Below are positions 8,701 to 17,263 of a stretch of DNA of 41,512 nt, in pieces; the stretch's first letter is position 1, and each line of letters begins with the position of its first letter. Made by a program: the position numbers and the translations under genes. Under the pieces are notes generated by a model. The model made no database searches. It had not been told where the DNA came from and was given only the letters and a program-made list of their open reading frames with translations. Source of the DNA: an uncultured Eubacterium sp. (GTDB lineage: Bacteria; Bacillota; Clostridia; Lachnospirales; Lachnospiraceae). The stretch covers positions 1-41,512 of the forward strand of contig CAJUTR010000025.1 in the NCBI GenBank assembly GCA_910589665.1, in the 5' to 3' direction.

Positions 8701-9726
8701 ATGGGGAATGAGAGGATCGTATGTGGAGCAAGGGACAGTGGGTATGACTGGTGTAAGCAACCGGAGGATATTATTTATAATCTGAGTGGTGGTTGTACAT
8801 ATTATGTTCGCGTCAGAGCAGCAGATACTTCGGACTGGGCTAATTATAAATATAGCGACTGGTCTCAGCCGATCCAGGTAGTAACAGCACCGGATGCCGA
8901 ACAGATGGGAACCCTAACTTTGGCGGATGCGACTACTACTTCACTTACGATCAAATGGGCGCCTTGTCCGGGTGCAACTTCTTATCAGATTTATGATGGT
9001 GCGACGAATGCCCTAATTGGCACCGTGGCGGATTGTACATATGTGAGGAGTGGCTTGGCACCCAATAACGTTTATTCCATAAAAGTGCTTCCGGTTAGAA
9101 CATCAGATACAGGATTTATTGCTTTTGAACGTTCGCAAAAAATATCGTGTTATACAAAACCGAATAAGCCGGTTACACCGTCAACGGCAAACTTTGGACT
9201 TTCTAACATTTATTATAATTCAAATGCTGCTTATTTTTCAGCAACAGATCCAATTGGAGAGGCCAAAGGATATGAAATTGAGGTGTATACGACAAAAGGA
9301 AATAAGAAGGTGTTTACGGCCACTAGCAGTTTGAACAGATTTACGGTAAAAAGAAACACGACTTATAAATACCGCTGTCGTTTCTTTACTACATATGGAA
9401 CTGAGAAAATCTATGGCGACTGGTCTGCTAATCGCTACTTTGTGTACCAGACAGTAAGCGGTAAAAAGAGTGGCAGCCGGATCAAACTCAGTTGGAAGAA
9501 AGTGCCGAACGCAAACAGCTACACCGTATACGTATCCACAAAGGAAAAGGGCGGTTATAAAAAAGTGAAGACGCTTAGCAAGAAATCGACCAGTCTTACG
9601 ATACGTAAATATGGTAAAAAGAAGATCAATAAAAAGAAAACATACTATGTAAAAGTAGTTGCCAATTTGAAGGATGGGGCGAAATCAGTTAAGAGCGACA
9701 CATACTTTGTTGGTAAGGCTTATTGA
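8701..9726 (+). pseudogene. fibronectin type III repeat protein, 5'-truncated remnant
   Basis: The 341-residue frame consists of about four FN3-like units. The first is entered in its middle (GGCTYYVRVRAADTSDW). Clear FN3 patterns recur near 75-150 (LTIKWAPCPGATSYQIY), 165-245 and 250-341 (IKLSWKKVPNANSYTVYVS). The C-terminal unit is rich in lysine, as in cell-surface proteins of Clostridia. There is no signal peptide and no good ribosome binding site before 8701. The first FN3 domain is incomplete and an in-frame stop lies just upstream. Intact proteins of this type are secreted and much longer, so this is best read as the 3' end of a lost gene. Translation as a cytosolic fragment cannot be excluded. 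Confidence 0.65.
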
Positions 9727-9749
9727 TCGAGATAACTAGCATGCAAACG

Positions 9750-9787
9750 AAAAAGCCCATTCAGACTGTGGTCTGTGTGGGCTTTTT
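9750..9787. terminator. strong bidirectional terminator
   Basis: The arms AAAAAGCCCA (9750-9759) and TGGGCTTTTT (9778-9787) pair perfectly. CAGAC/GTCTG extends the stem after two weak positions, with a TGTG loop. The A-run and T-run flanks allow termination in both directions, as suits the convergent FN3 remnant and lipoprotein gene. Confidence 0.85.
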
Positions 9788-9813
9788 ATCATGGTGTAAC
9801 CAGTCAGGAACAG

Positions 9814-10188
9814 TTAGTCCGTGAGGTCGTCCACAGCTTTTCCTGCTCCGTCAAGCGTATCTTCCACACCTTTTCCGACACCGTCCATCGCATCGTCTAC
9901 GGCATCACCGGCATCGTTTAACAAGTTATCATCTTCGTCGTCCGCGTTGTCGTTTACCGTACCATCGTTTGACTTATTATTGCTTCCGGCCTGAGAGCCT
10001 GTCGTATCTGTATCATCGGTTGTATTTCCGCCAGAAGTAGCCCTCGGTGAAGCGGACTGTGTAGCAGACTGAGTAGCAGATGGACTAGCAGATGGGGTAG
10101 CTGCCCCGTCGTCTTTACTGCCGCAGCCAGCCAGCATGTACATGGAAAGGCAGAACGAGGCTGAAAGCAAAACGAATTTTCGCTTCAT
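9814..10188 (-). CDS. small acidic lipoprotein of unknown function
   Basis: This 124-residue protein begins with a lipoprotein signal peptide (MKRKFVLLSASFCLSMYMLAGC). The lipobox LAGC gives a lipidated Cys22, so it should be anchored outside the membrane. The mature part is low complexity: a Ser/Thr/Ala/Pro linker (SASPSATQSATQSASP) and then a very acidic Asn/Asp region. It ends in repeated amphipathic motifs of the form G-x-A/V-x-D-D (DAVDDAMDGVGKGVED). No catalytic motif is visible. The rapid-diverging linker suggests a surface spacer. The gene starts with an AGGAGG-type site and ends at the shared terminator. Confidence 0.8.
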   Translation of the reverse strand: MKRKFVLLSASFCLSMYMLAGCGSKDDGAATPSASPSATQSATQSASPRATSGGNTTDDTDTTGSQAGSNNKSNDGTVNDNADDEDDNLLNDAGDAVDDAMDGVGKGVEDTLDGAGKAVDDLTD

Positions 10189-10322
10189 AAGAATATTCCT
10201 CCTACTTGATTCATATTGTCATTGATAGTATGGCATAAAAATACAGGATTATTCAAAACTCATTCAAAACGAAATTTTCGGGCTTTTTATTTTAAAAGGA
10301 TGTCCGTGTTTGGTCCGGCCTT

Positions 10323-11048
10323 CTACCAGCCGCCGTCAAATCCGATGACCTGTCCGGTCATATAGACAGGAGCTTTAAGGAGAAGAGCGATGAAGGCTGC
10401 CGTTTCTTTTGGAGAAGCCATGCGGCCAATGGGGATTTCGAGGCAGATGGATTCGATTTCCTCCTCTGTGAGGCAGGCGTTCATTTTTGTGTCGATCATG
10501 CCGCAGGAAACGGCGTTTACGGCGATCCCGCTCGGAGCAAGTTCTTTAGCAAGCGCTTTTGTAAATGCGTTTAATCCCCCTTTGGAGGCGGAATAAACGG
10601 TCTCGCACGATGCGCCCACACATCCCCAGATGGAGGAAATATTCAGGATACGGCCGGCTTTTTCGTGGATCATGGCGGGAAGGATCTGGCGGCACAGGAA
10701 AAAGGCGGAAGATAAATTGGTATTCATCAATTGGAACCATTCGTCATCCGTTACATCGGTGACGAGGCCAATCTGGGAAACGCCGGCGTTATTGATGAGT
10801 ACGTCGATATGCCCAAATTGCTGCAGCGCGGTGTCGGCGATGTTTTTTGCCGTGCGGCTGTCTCCGATATCGCCGCAGATCGTGAGGCAGGAAGAAGTGT
10901 GCCGCAGACAGCGGTCTCTCGTTTCTTCTAATTTTTCTTTGGATGAATGGCCGCAAAGGAGCAGTTGATAGCCTTCTTTTGCCAGCGCCAGTGCGGTTTC
11001 GGAACCGATAGCCCCGGAAGCGCCAGTAATCACAGCTGTTTTTTTCAT
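10323..11048 (-). CDS. short-chain dehydrogenase/reductase, FabG-like
   Basis: The 241-residue protein is a classical SDR. It has the NAD(P)-binding motif TGASGAIG (8-15), NNAG (86-89), catalytic Ser139 in NISSIWG, and YSASK (Y152, K156). Its closest visible resemblance is to 3-oxoacyl-ACP reductase FabG, which reduces 3-oxoacyl thioesters with NADPH. It is isolated from other fatty acid genes, so it may act on a different ketone; annotation as FabG would be an over-reach. The start is preceded by AAGGAAGG. A short inverted repeat (ACTAA, seven bases, TTAGT, near 11070-11086) lies upstream. Confidence 0.85.
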   Translation of the reverse strand: MKKTAVITGASGAIGSETALALAKEGYQLLLCGHSSKEKLEETRDRCLRHTSSCLTICGDIGDSRTAKNIADTALQQFGHIDVLINNAGVSQIGLVTDVTDDEWFQLMNTNLSSAFFLCRQILPAMIHEKAGRILNISSIWGCVGASCETVYSASKGGLNAFTKALAKELAPSGIAVNAVSCGMIDTKMNACLTEEEIESICLEIPIGRMASPKETAAFIALLLKAPVYMTGQVIGFDGGW

Positions 11049-11115
11049 GACAGGGATCCTTCCTTTTACTAAGTTCTTATTAGTTTACCACGGTTTTTGG
11101 ATTTTTGCAAAACGC

Positions 11116-11144
11116 TTGTATATTTTTATGTAATCTGATACAAT
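11116..11144 (+). promoter_or_regulatory. sigma-A-type promoter of the LytR-like operon
   Basis: TTGTAT (11116-11121) and TACAAT (11139-11144) are spaced by 17 bases. The predicted transcript starts near 11151 and covers the LytR-like, TagA-like and YitT genes. Confidence 0.6.
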
Positions 11145-11165
11145 GGGACTATTGTTTGATTTTTC

Positions 11166-11210
11166 ATAGGAATGAAATTCTATAGGAATGAAGTTCCATA
11201 GGAATGAGAG
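11166..11210 (+). repeat. three tandem copies of an ATAGGAATGA-type repeat in the leader
   Basis: ATAGGAATGAAATTCT, ATAGGAATGAAGTTCC and ATAGGAATGAGAGG follow one another directly. They lie between the promoter and the ATG at 11218. The last copy supplies the GAGAGGT ribosome binding site. Each copy contains an ATG in a GGAATGA context. Confidence 0.7.
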
Positions 11211-11217
11211 GTATTAT

Positions 11218-12327
11218 ATGTTTAAGCTTGCCATGCGTACTTTTTTGAAAACAATGGGAATTATCGTACTTCTGATTGCCGTTGGTGTCGGAAGTTATTT
11301 CCTTACAATGCTCTTTTATCAAACGACCGAACGAGATGAGCGGTGTACCAAGTATAAACATGTTATGGATGTAAGTGCCGGCTCGGAATCAAGTAACCTG
11401 ATCTACAGTGTGGATTCAGAAACAAAAAAAATTAAGGTTATGGTTTTGGAACTGTTTGATAAAGAAACAGGAAATCTTGATTATATCACGATTCCGGTCA
11501 AGACGCAGATTTCTTTGTCTGAGGATAAGTTTCATGAATATATGGAAATCAGTGAGCAGATCCCGCAGATCGTGACATTGCAGGACATCAACCAGTATTT
11601 TACCGGAGATGTGGCCTATGAGTATGGGATTTTGCTCTTGCAGGAAGAATTAAATGTGGATATCGGTTATTTTACGGCATTGGATTCGAAAGAATTCAGT
11701 AAGCGTTTTGATCAGACGGACGGCGCCTACAAACCGAGCGAGGAATATTTAGAAGCCGTTGGGAAAAATAAAGACGAATCGGCAATGAAAAAATTTATAG
11801 AAAATGAGTGGGATATCGTGATCAGCAACATTAAGCTTGTTCAAAAACAGCAGTATGCCGCTGCTTTTCTAAAAGTGAAGCCAGCGTATATTTATGCCCA
11901 CCGCGCGTATGCGGAAGAAGTGAAGGGCGGCGCGACGCTGGATGCCAAAAAGACGAAGAAGATGATTGATAAGATTTGGGACAGCAAAGCGAGAACAGCG
12001 GAACAAAAAAAGGTGGACGGAACGGCGGCGAAGACCGGTATTGAGAAGATCAAATCAAGAAGTATCCAGATAACGAACGGAAGCAAGATTAATGGATTAG
12101 CTGCTTCCTTTCAGGAAAAGCTTCAGGGAGACGGCCTGTTTGTCATGGGGGTGGGTGATTTCAGCGGTGACATCCAGAAACAGACGGTGATCTATGCGCG
12201 TAAGAAGAGATGGGGGAACTACCTGAAGTCATATTTTGCGAACCCGGTTGTCAAACAGGCACCCGCACTTACGAATGGCGCGGATATCGAGATTGTGCTG
12301 GGCACGGACGATAAACCGAAAGAATAA
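11218..12327 (+). CDS. membrane-anchored LytR/LCP-like protein with LytR C-terminal domain
   Basis: This 369-residue protein has one N-terminal membrane segment (residues 13-37) with the rest outside. Residues about 55-160 follow the layout of the LytR-CpsA-Psr catalytic domain: YSVDSETKKIKVMVL, then YITIP, then LNVDIGYFTALDSKEF. However, the family's IPRD motif reads IPVKT here, so the key Arg and Asp are absent. The C-terminus (about 285-365: IQITNGSKINGLA, then QTVIYARKK, then ADIEIVLG) matches the LytR C-terminal domain. LCP enzymes attach glycopolymers to the cell wall; this one looks catalytically altered and may bind rather than transfer. The start at 11218 is set by GAGAGGT. It is followed 30 bases later by a TagA-like gene. 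Confidence 0.65.
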   Translation: MFKLAMRTFLKTMGIIVLLIAVGVGSYFLTMLFYQTTERDERCTKYKHVMDVSAGSESSNLIYSVDSETKKIKVMVLELFDKETGNLDYITIPVKTQISLSEDKFHEYMEISEQIPQIVTLQDINQYFTGDVAYEYGILLLQEELNVDIGYFTALDSKEFSKRFDQTDGAYKPSEEYLEAVGKNKDESAMKKFIENEWDIVISNIKLVQKQQYAAAFLKVKPAYIYAHRAYAEEVKGGATLDAKKTKKMIDKIWDSKARTAEQKKVDGTAAKTGIEKIKSRSIQITNGSKINGLAASFQEKLQGDGLFVMGVGDFSGDIQKQTVIYARKKRWGNYLKSYFANPVVKQAPALTNGADIEIVLGTDDKPKE

Positions 12328-12357
12328 GCAGAGGAAAAAAGCGGAGAGGAGAGAAGC

Positions 12358-13143
12358 ATGGGCAATAAGGTCAAGATCATGGGGATGGAACTGGATATTT
12401 TGTCAGAAGATGCCTTGAGAAAAGAATTTGAAGGTTTTCTTTCCCATGATTTTTTGAACGTGATCCACCTGATATCGCTTGATTATATGGATGCTTTTGA
12501 GGAGAACGAACAAATTCAGGAGACGCTGGGGGAGGCAGATCTCGTACTGCCCGGTGAACAGGCAATCTTAAGTTCCAGCCATGTGGACGTACTTGCGACC
12601 GGAGGAATGGTCGTTGATTATCGGATCGCGGGGAAAGCGTGTGGAAAAGAAATGCTCAATGGCAGGACATGCTATCTAGTCCTTCGGGATAGGAAGGAGG
12701 CTAGGATCATATACCGCTATCTGGCCTCTCATTATCCGGCGTTACAAGTGGTTGGCCTCTATACGTCGGACAGCGGCGTCACCGACGAGGCGCTGGTCAA
12801 CGACATCAATACAGGGCTGCCGGATCTGATCTTTATGTCAATGGAAAGTCCGCATGCCGAGGAGTGGCTGCATGATAACCGCGCGAAGATCAATGCAAAA
12901 CTCTGTGTGGTGCTCGGCAGTGTGATGGATATGATCATTCGGGAAAATATCCATATTCCCCATTACTTAAAGCGCCTGCATTTAGGGAAGATTTATACGC
13001 ATGTGGCACGGATCCCCTATTCGAATATGTGGCGGAGAAGAATATTCCGTAAGAAAATGGACAACTATAACAGCAGGAAGCTGATGGAAATAGCAGATGT
13101 TATAGAGGAGTTGTCGGATGAAGGCGAAAATAAGAGACAGTGA
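12358..13143 (+). CDS. diverged WecG/TagA/CpsF-family (GT26-like) protein
   Basis: The 261-residue protein follows the WecG/TagA layout. An N-terminal segment ends in LGEADLVLPGEQ, a middle Rossmann part holds YLASHYPALQVVGLY, and then come LPDLIFMSMESPHAEEW and NAKLCVVLGSVMD. In active family members LVLPDG carries the catalytic Asp; here it reads LVLPGE. The usual G-x-P-K-Q-E motif is replaced by ESPHAEEW. Family members transfer ManNAc-type sugars to lipid-linked intermediates in teichoic acid or polysaccharide synthesis. This one may be an inactive homologue. A GGAGAGGAG site precedes it, and its 3' end overlaps the YitT gene by 26 bases, so the three genes are one operon. Confidence 0.65.
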   Translation: MGNKVKIMGMELDILSEDALRKEFEGFLSHDFLNVIHLISLDYMDAFEENEQIQETLGEADLVLPGEQAILSSSHVDVLATGGMVVDYRIAGKACGKEMLNGRTCYLVLRDRKEARIIYRYLASHYPALQVVGLYTSDSGVTDEALVNDINTGLPDLIFMSMESPHAEEWLHDNRAKINAKLCVVLGSVMDMIIRENIHIPHYLKRLHLGKIYTHVARIPYSNMWRRRIFRKKMDNYNSRKLMEIADVIEELSDEGENKRQ

Positions 13144-13993
13144 ATTTGTATCGTACCTGCTTGTGACGGTGGGTACTTTTTTTATGGCGGCGGCAACGAA
13201 TGTGATATACGAGCCGTTGTCCATGGTAACAGGCGGGTTTTCAGGAATCGGTATTATATTGAAAAAAGTGTTTGAACAAGCGGCGGGGGTATCCATTCCC
13301 ATCTGGTTGACGACGACATTGCTGAACATTCCGTTATTTCTCATTGCCATGAAAATAAGGGGAGCGAAATTCATCAGAAAGACGCTTTATGCCGCGGCTT
13401 GCTTTTCCGTGGCGCTGCTCGTCGTCCCCACATTTGAGGTCACGAATGAGGATTACCTGATGGCGGCTGTGCTCGGCGGTGTTTTAAGCGGAACGGGGAT
13501 CGGACTCGTATTTTCCCAAAATGCGTCAACGGGCGGCAGCGATTTGATGAGTTCATTGTTGAACCGCTGGTTTCCGGGATTCAGCATATCAGAACTCCTC
13601 ATTTTTATCGATGGGATCATCGTTTTGGCCGGAATAGGAATCTTCGGTATGAATACGGGATTGTATTCGATCGTCGCCGTGTTTGTGATGGGAAAAGTAT
13701 CCGATGCGCTGTTAGACGGTTTAAAATTCGCGAAAATGGCTTATATCATCTCGGATCATCCGGCCGTCATATCAGAGGGCATCATGAACAATCTGAGACG
13801 GGGGGTGACTGGGCTGGAAGGGAAAGGCATGTATTCGGGAAATGAGAAGAATGTGCTTATGTGCGTCGTCTCGAAAAAAGAGATCGTCAAGCTCATCGAA
13901 ATCGTAAAAACGGCGGATGAGAGAGCTTTTGTCATCGTTACGGATGCCAAAGAGGTGCTGGGAGAGGGATTCGTCGTTTCGTCCGTCCGTTAG
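13118..13993 (+). CDS. YitT-family membrane protein with DUF2179 domain
   Basis: This 291-residue protein has about five or six hydrophobic segments in its first 200 residues, including the family motifs YEPLSMVTGGFSGIGII and NASTGGSDLMSSLLN. It ends in a soluble DUF2179 domain (about 215-290: RGVTGLEGKGMYSG, then VLMCVVSKKE). The family is widespread in Bacillota and its molecular function is not established. It starts inside the 3' end of the TagA-like gene, preceded by GAGGAG, which indicates translational coupling. Confidence 0.9.
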   Translation: MKAKIRDSEFVSYLLVTVGTFFMAAATNVIYEPLSMVTGGFSGIGIILKKVFEQAAGVSIPIWLTTTLLNIPLFLIAMKIRGAKFIRKTLYAAACFSVALLVVPTFEVTNEDYLMAAVLGGVLSGTGIGLVFSQNASTGGSDLMSSLLNRWFPGFSISELLIFIDGIIVLAGIGIFGMNTGLYSIVAVFVMGKVSDALLDGLKFAKMAYIISDHPAVISEGIMNNLRRGVTGLEGKGMYSGNEKNVLMCVVSKKEIVKLIEIVKTADERAFVIVTDAKEVLGEGFVVSSVR

Positions 13994-14135
13994 AGTATAT
14001 GCGCGGTTATGCAATTTTCACAAAGATTTTGAAATTATTTAGATAATTTGAATATAGTGTTTCTCCCAAAAGTAGTGTATGATATTAGTATTAGAAATAA
14101 TTAAGAAAAAAATATTCCAGGGAGGAACAGTAAGA

Positions 14136-15248
14136 ATGGCTAGTTTATCATTAAAGAACATCAATAAAGTTTATCCAAATGGTTTTCACGCGGTGAAAGA
14201 CTTTAATCTTGAGATTGAGGATAAAGAGTTTATCATTTTTGTAGGTCCTTCGGGATGTGGTAAGTCAACCACACTTCGAATGATCGCAGGATTGGAGGAG
14301 ATTTCGAGCGGCGAGCTTTGGATTGGAGATAAGCTGGTAAATGACGTAGAACCAAAGGACAGAGACATTGCGATGGTATTCCAGAACTACGCATTGTATC
14401 CACATATGTCGGTATATGACAATATGGCATTCGGACTGAAGCTGAGAAAAGTAGCGAAAGACCAGATCGACCGTTTAGTACATGAGGCAGCTAAGATTCT
14501 TGATATTGAGCATTTGCTGGATCGTAAACCGAAAGCTTTGTCCGGTGGTCAGAGACAGCGTGTGGCGATGGGACGTGCCATTGTGCGTGATCCAAAGGTA
14601 TTCCTTATGGATGAGCCGCTTTCCAACTTGGATGCGAAGCTCCGTGTGCAGATGCGTATAGAGATTTCCAAACTCCATCAGAGACTGGAAACGACGATCA
14701 TATACGTAACACATGACCAGACAGAGGCATTGACGCTCGGTACGAGGATCGTTGTTATGAAAGATGGTATTGTTCAGCAGGTAGACAGTCCGCTCGATCT
14801 GTATATGCGTCCGAATAACCTTTTTGTGGCAGGATTTATCGGATCGCCGCAGATGAATTTCATTGATGCCAGGGTTGTCGTATCTGGATCCGATGTACTT
14901 CTTTCGTTTGGTTCCAATACGGTGAAGCTTCCGGAGAATAAGGCGAAGAAGCTGATCGAAGGCGGTTACGAGGACAAGATCGTTACTTTTGGTATCCGTC
15001 CAGAGGATATCAAAGATGAAGAGGCGTTCATCAGCAGCTCTCCTGACACCGTGATCGAAGCAACCGTAAAAGTATATGAAATGCTCGGTGCGGAAGTATT
15101 CCTTTACTTTACTGTGGAGGGGACGGACATCACGGTGCGCGTAAATCCGCGTACGACTGCTCGTCCGGGAGATACGATCAAGATTGCGCTTGACGCAGAC
15201 AAGATCCATCTGTTTGACAAAGAGACAGAGGTCACGATCACAAACTAA
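14136..15248 (+). CDS. msmX: ABC transporter ATPase of the MsmX/UgpC sugar-uptake type
   Basis: The 370-residue protein has Walker A GPSGCGKST (37-45), signature LSGGQRQRVAMGRA, Walker B VFLMDEPLSNLDAKL, the switch His in YVTHDQ, and a C-terminal TOBE/OB regulatory domain (about 240-370). Such ATPases power several carbohydrate ABC importers and are often encoded alone, as here with no permease beside it. ATG 14136 with AGGGAGGAAC upstream is chosen over the open frame from 14079, which adds a non-homologous AT-rich leader. A possible promoter lies at about 14030-14060 but I could not place it firmly. A terminator follows the gene. MsmK/UgpC is an equivalent name. Confidence 0.9.
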   Translation: MASLSLKNINKVYPNGFHAVKDFNLEIEDKEFIIFVGPSGCGKSTTLRMIAGLEEISSGELWIGDKLVNDVEPKDRDIAMVFQNYALYPHMSVYDNMAFGLKLRKVAKDQIDRLVHEAAKILDIEHLLDRKPKALSGGQRQRVAMGRAIVRDPKVFLMDEPLSNLDAKLRVQMRIEISKLHQRLETTIIYVTHDQTEALTLGTRIVVMKDGIVQQVDSPLDLYMRPNNLFVAGFIGSPQMNFIDARVVVSGSDVLLSFGSNTVKLPENKAKKLIEGGYEDKIVTFGIRPEDIKDEEAFISSSPDTVIEATVKVYEMLGAEVFLYFTVEGTDITVRVNPRTTARPGDTIKIALDADKIHLFDKETEVTITN

Positions 15249-15266
15249 TTCAAACAAAATGTCGAC

Positions 15267-15310
15267 AAAAAAGGGAATGCTCAAGGCGCTTGGGTGTTCC
15301 CTTTATTTTC
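15267..15310 (+). terminator. terminator after the MsmX-like gene
   Basis: AAAGGGAA (from 15270) pairs with TTCCCTTT (to 15304). The stem is extended by TCAAG/CTTGG with wobble, around a GCG loop, and followed by ATTTTC. Confidence 0.75.
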
Positions 15311-15315
15311 TATCC

Positions 15316-15344
15316 TTTACTTTTCGTCGGAAAAATGATACAAT
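15316..15344 (+). promoter_or_regulatory. promoter of the CdaR-like regulator
   Basis: TTTACT (15316-15321) and TACAAT (15339-15344) are spaced by 17 bases, directly after the preceding terminator and 45 bases before the ATG at 15390. Confidence 0.55.
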
Positions 15345-15389
15345 AATTTATAATGCGACAAGAGTAGACTTGCGTAGGGAGGAGAAGCC

Positions 15390-16478
15390 ATGATCTCGAA
15401 TCAGATTTTGCAAAATACCGTAGACGGTGTGAATGGGATTACTAAGATGGATCTGTGTGTGATGGACACGGAAGGAAATGTTTTGGCAGCCACTTCGGAA
15501 GATTTTTCCGGTTTTGAGGCGGATGGACAAAGTTTTGTCCAGTCTCCGGCGGACAGCCAGGTGATCCATGAATGTCAGTTTTTCAAAATATACGATGATA
15601 CCCAGCTGGAGTATATCGTTGTCATACGCGGGGACTCTGAGGATGTGTATACGATCGGTAAGATGCTCGTTTTGCAGATCCAGGGCCTCTTGGTGGCATA
15701 TAAGGAGAGGTATGATAAGGATAATTTTATCAAAAATCTTTTGTTGGATAACCTGCTCATGGTGGATATTTTTAACCGCGCCAAAAAACTGCATATTGAA
15801 ATGAATGCGAAGCGGGTCGTATTTATGATCGAGACAAATAAAGAAAAAGACAGCGGTGCCCTGGAAACGGTGCGCAGTATGTTTGCGACCCAGACACAGG
15901 ACTTTATTACGGCGGTGGATGAAAAGAGCATCATTCTTGTGAAGGAATTGAGAGGAAAAGAAAAAATCGAGGATTTGGAAAAAACGGCGGCAGTCATCGT
16001 CGATATGCTGAATACAGAAGCGATGTCGCGGGTTCATGTGGCGTTCGGCACCGTGGTGAACGACTTAAAGGAAGTATCCCGCTCGTACAAAGAGGCGAAG
16101 ATGGCGCTGGATGTGGGTAAGATTTTTTACAGTGACAAACGCGTCATCGCCTATGGCAACCTGGGGATCGGCCGGTTGATCTACCAGCTTCCGATGCCTC
16201 TGTGCAAGATGTTTATTAAAGAAATTTTTTCCGACCGGCCGCCAAATGATTTTGACGAGGAAACGCTGACGACGGTGAATAAGTTTTTTGAGAACAACCT
16301 CAATGTTTCCGAAACATCGAGGCAGCTCTACATTCACCGGAACACGCTTGTTTACCGGCTCGACAAGCTGCAAAAGAGCACGGGGCTTGATCTGCGTGTG
16401 TTTGATGATGCGATCACGTTCAAGATCGCGCTGATGGTTGTGAAGTATATGAGTTATTTGGAGTCGATCGATTACTAA
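15390..16478 (+). CDS. CdaR/PucR-type transcriptional regulator
   Basis: The 362-residue protein has an N-terminal sensor resembling the sugar-diacid recognition domain (about 1-130: MISNQILQNTVDGVNGIT, then VMDTEGNVLAATS). A GGDEF-like middle domain follows (about 150-280), then a C-terminal PucR-type helix-turn-helix (about 300-355: FFENNLNVSETSRQLYIHRN and TLVYRLDKL). Homologues activate carbohydrate or purine utilisation in response to a small molecule. No target operon adjoins it: upstream is the MsmX-like ATPase and downstream is ftsE. A GGGAGGAG site supports the start. Confidence 0.85.
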   Translation: MISNQILQNTVDGVNGITKMDLCVMDTEGNVLAATSEDFSGFEADGQSFVQSPADSQVIHECQFFKIYDDTQLEYIVVIRGDSEDVYTIGKMLVLQIQGLLVAYKERYDKDNFIKNLLLDNLLMVDIFNRAKKLHIEMNAKRVVFMIETNKEKDSGALETVRSMFATQTQDFITAVDEKSIILVKELRGKEKIEDLEKTAAVIVDMLNTEAMSRVHVAFGTVVNDLKEVSRSYKEAKMALDVGKIFYSDKRVIAYGNLGIGRLIYQLPMPLCKMFIKEIFSDRPPNDFDEETLTTVNKFFENNLNVSETSRQLYIHRNTLVYRLDKLQKSTGLDLRVFDDAITFKIALMVVKYMSYLESIDY

Positions 16479-16549
16479 GCGCAGGGACGCTTGAATCGAG
16501 TGGCTGTTCATTGCCCATAAAGGATAAGGAAAATATACGGGAGGAGACG

Positions 16550-17263
16550 ATGGCGGAAAAAAGATGTTTGCCAATTATCGCGCTGGATCATGTGAGTAAG
16601 CAGTACCAGACGGGCATTGATGCGTTAAAAGATATCACGCTGCGGATCGAAAGCGGCGAGTTTGTATTTCTCGTGGGGAAAAGCGGTTCCGGAAAATCGA
16701 CCTTTATCAAACTGCTGTTGAAGGAACTGGATCCCACTTCGGGGAAACTGCATATTGCCGGCCGCCTGGTCAATAAGCTGAAGAGGAAACAGGTGCCTTT
16801 GTACCGGCGCAATATCGGCGTCGTGTTCCAGGATTTCCGTTTGCTCAAGGACAGGACAGTATTTGAAAATGTCGCGTTTGCCCAGAGGATCATCGGCAGG
16901 GGGAAGCGGGAGATCATTCGGAATGTGACAACGATGTTGACGATCGTGGGTCTGACGGATAAGGCCGATGCGTTTCCGGAAGAGTTGTCCGGCGGTGAAC
17001 AGCAGCGTGTGGCGATCGCGAGGGCGCTCGTAAATCAGCCGACCATCCTTTTGGCGGATGAGCCCACGGGAAATTTGGATCCTCAGAATGCCTGGGATAT
17101 TATGATGCTTTTGCAGGAGGTAAATAAGATGGGGACGACGGTCGTTGTCGTCACACACAATGACGACATAGTGGATATCATGCAGAAGCGGGTTGTCACG
17201 CTGGAGGATGGGAGAATTGTCCGGGATGACAAAAAAGGTGGATATGAATATGAGAGGGATTAG
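16550..17263 (+). CDS. ftsE: cell division ATP-binding protein FtsE
   Basis: This 237-residue ABC ATPase has Walker A GKSGSGKST, signature LSGGEQQRVAIARA, Walker B ILLADEPTGNLDP and the H-loop VVVTHND. The pattern VSKQYQTGIDALKDITL and the pairing with ftsX identify FtsE. It uses ATP to drive FtsX, which transmits the signal to an extracellular peptidoglycan hydrolase or activator. ATG 16550, preceded by CGGGAGGAG, is chosen over the upstream in-frame TTG at 16511. It overlaps ftsX by 14 bases. Confidence 0.93.
   Translation: MAEKRCLPIIALDHVSKQYQTGIDALKDITLRIESGEFVFLVGKSGSGKSTFIKLLLKELDPTSGKLHIAGRLVNKLKRKQVPLYRRNIGVVFQDFRLLKDRTVFENVAFAQRIIGRGKREIIRNVTTMLTIVGLTDKADAFPEELSGGEQQRVAIARALVNQPTILLADEPTGNLDPQNAWDIMMLLQEVNKMGTTVVVVTHNDDIVDIMQKRVVTLEDGRIVRDDKKGGYEYERD

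Noticed and set aside
11070..11086. ACTAA/TTAGT inverted repeat upstream of the SDR as a FapR-like operator
   Set aside because: The arms are only five bases and in the opposite order to the FapR site I know; AT-rich chance is as likely.
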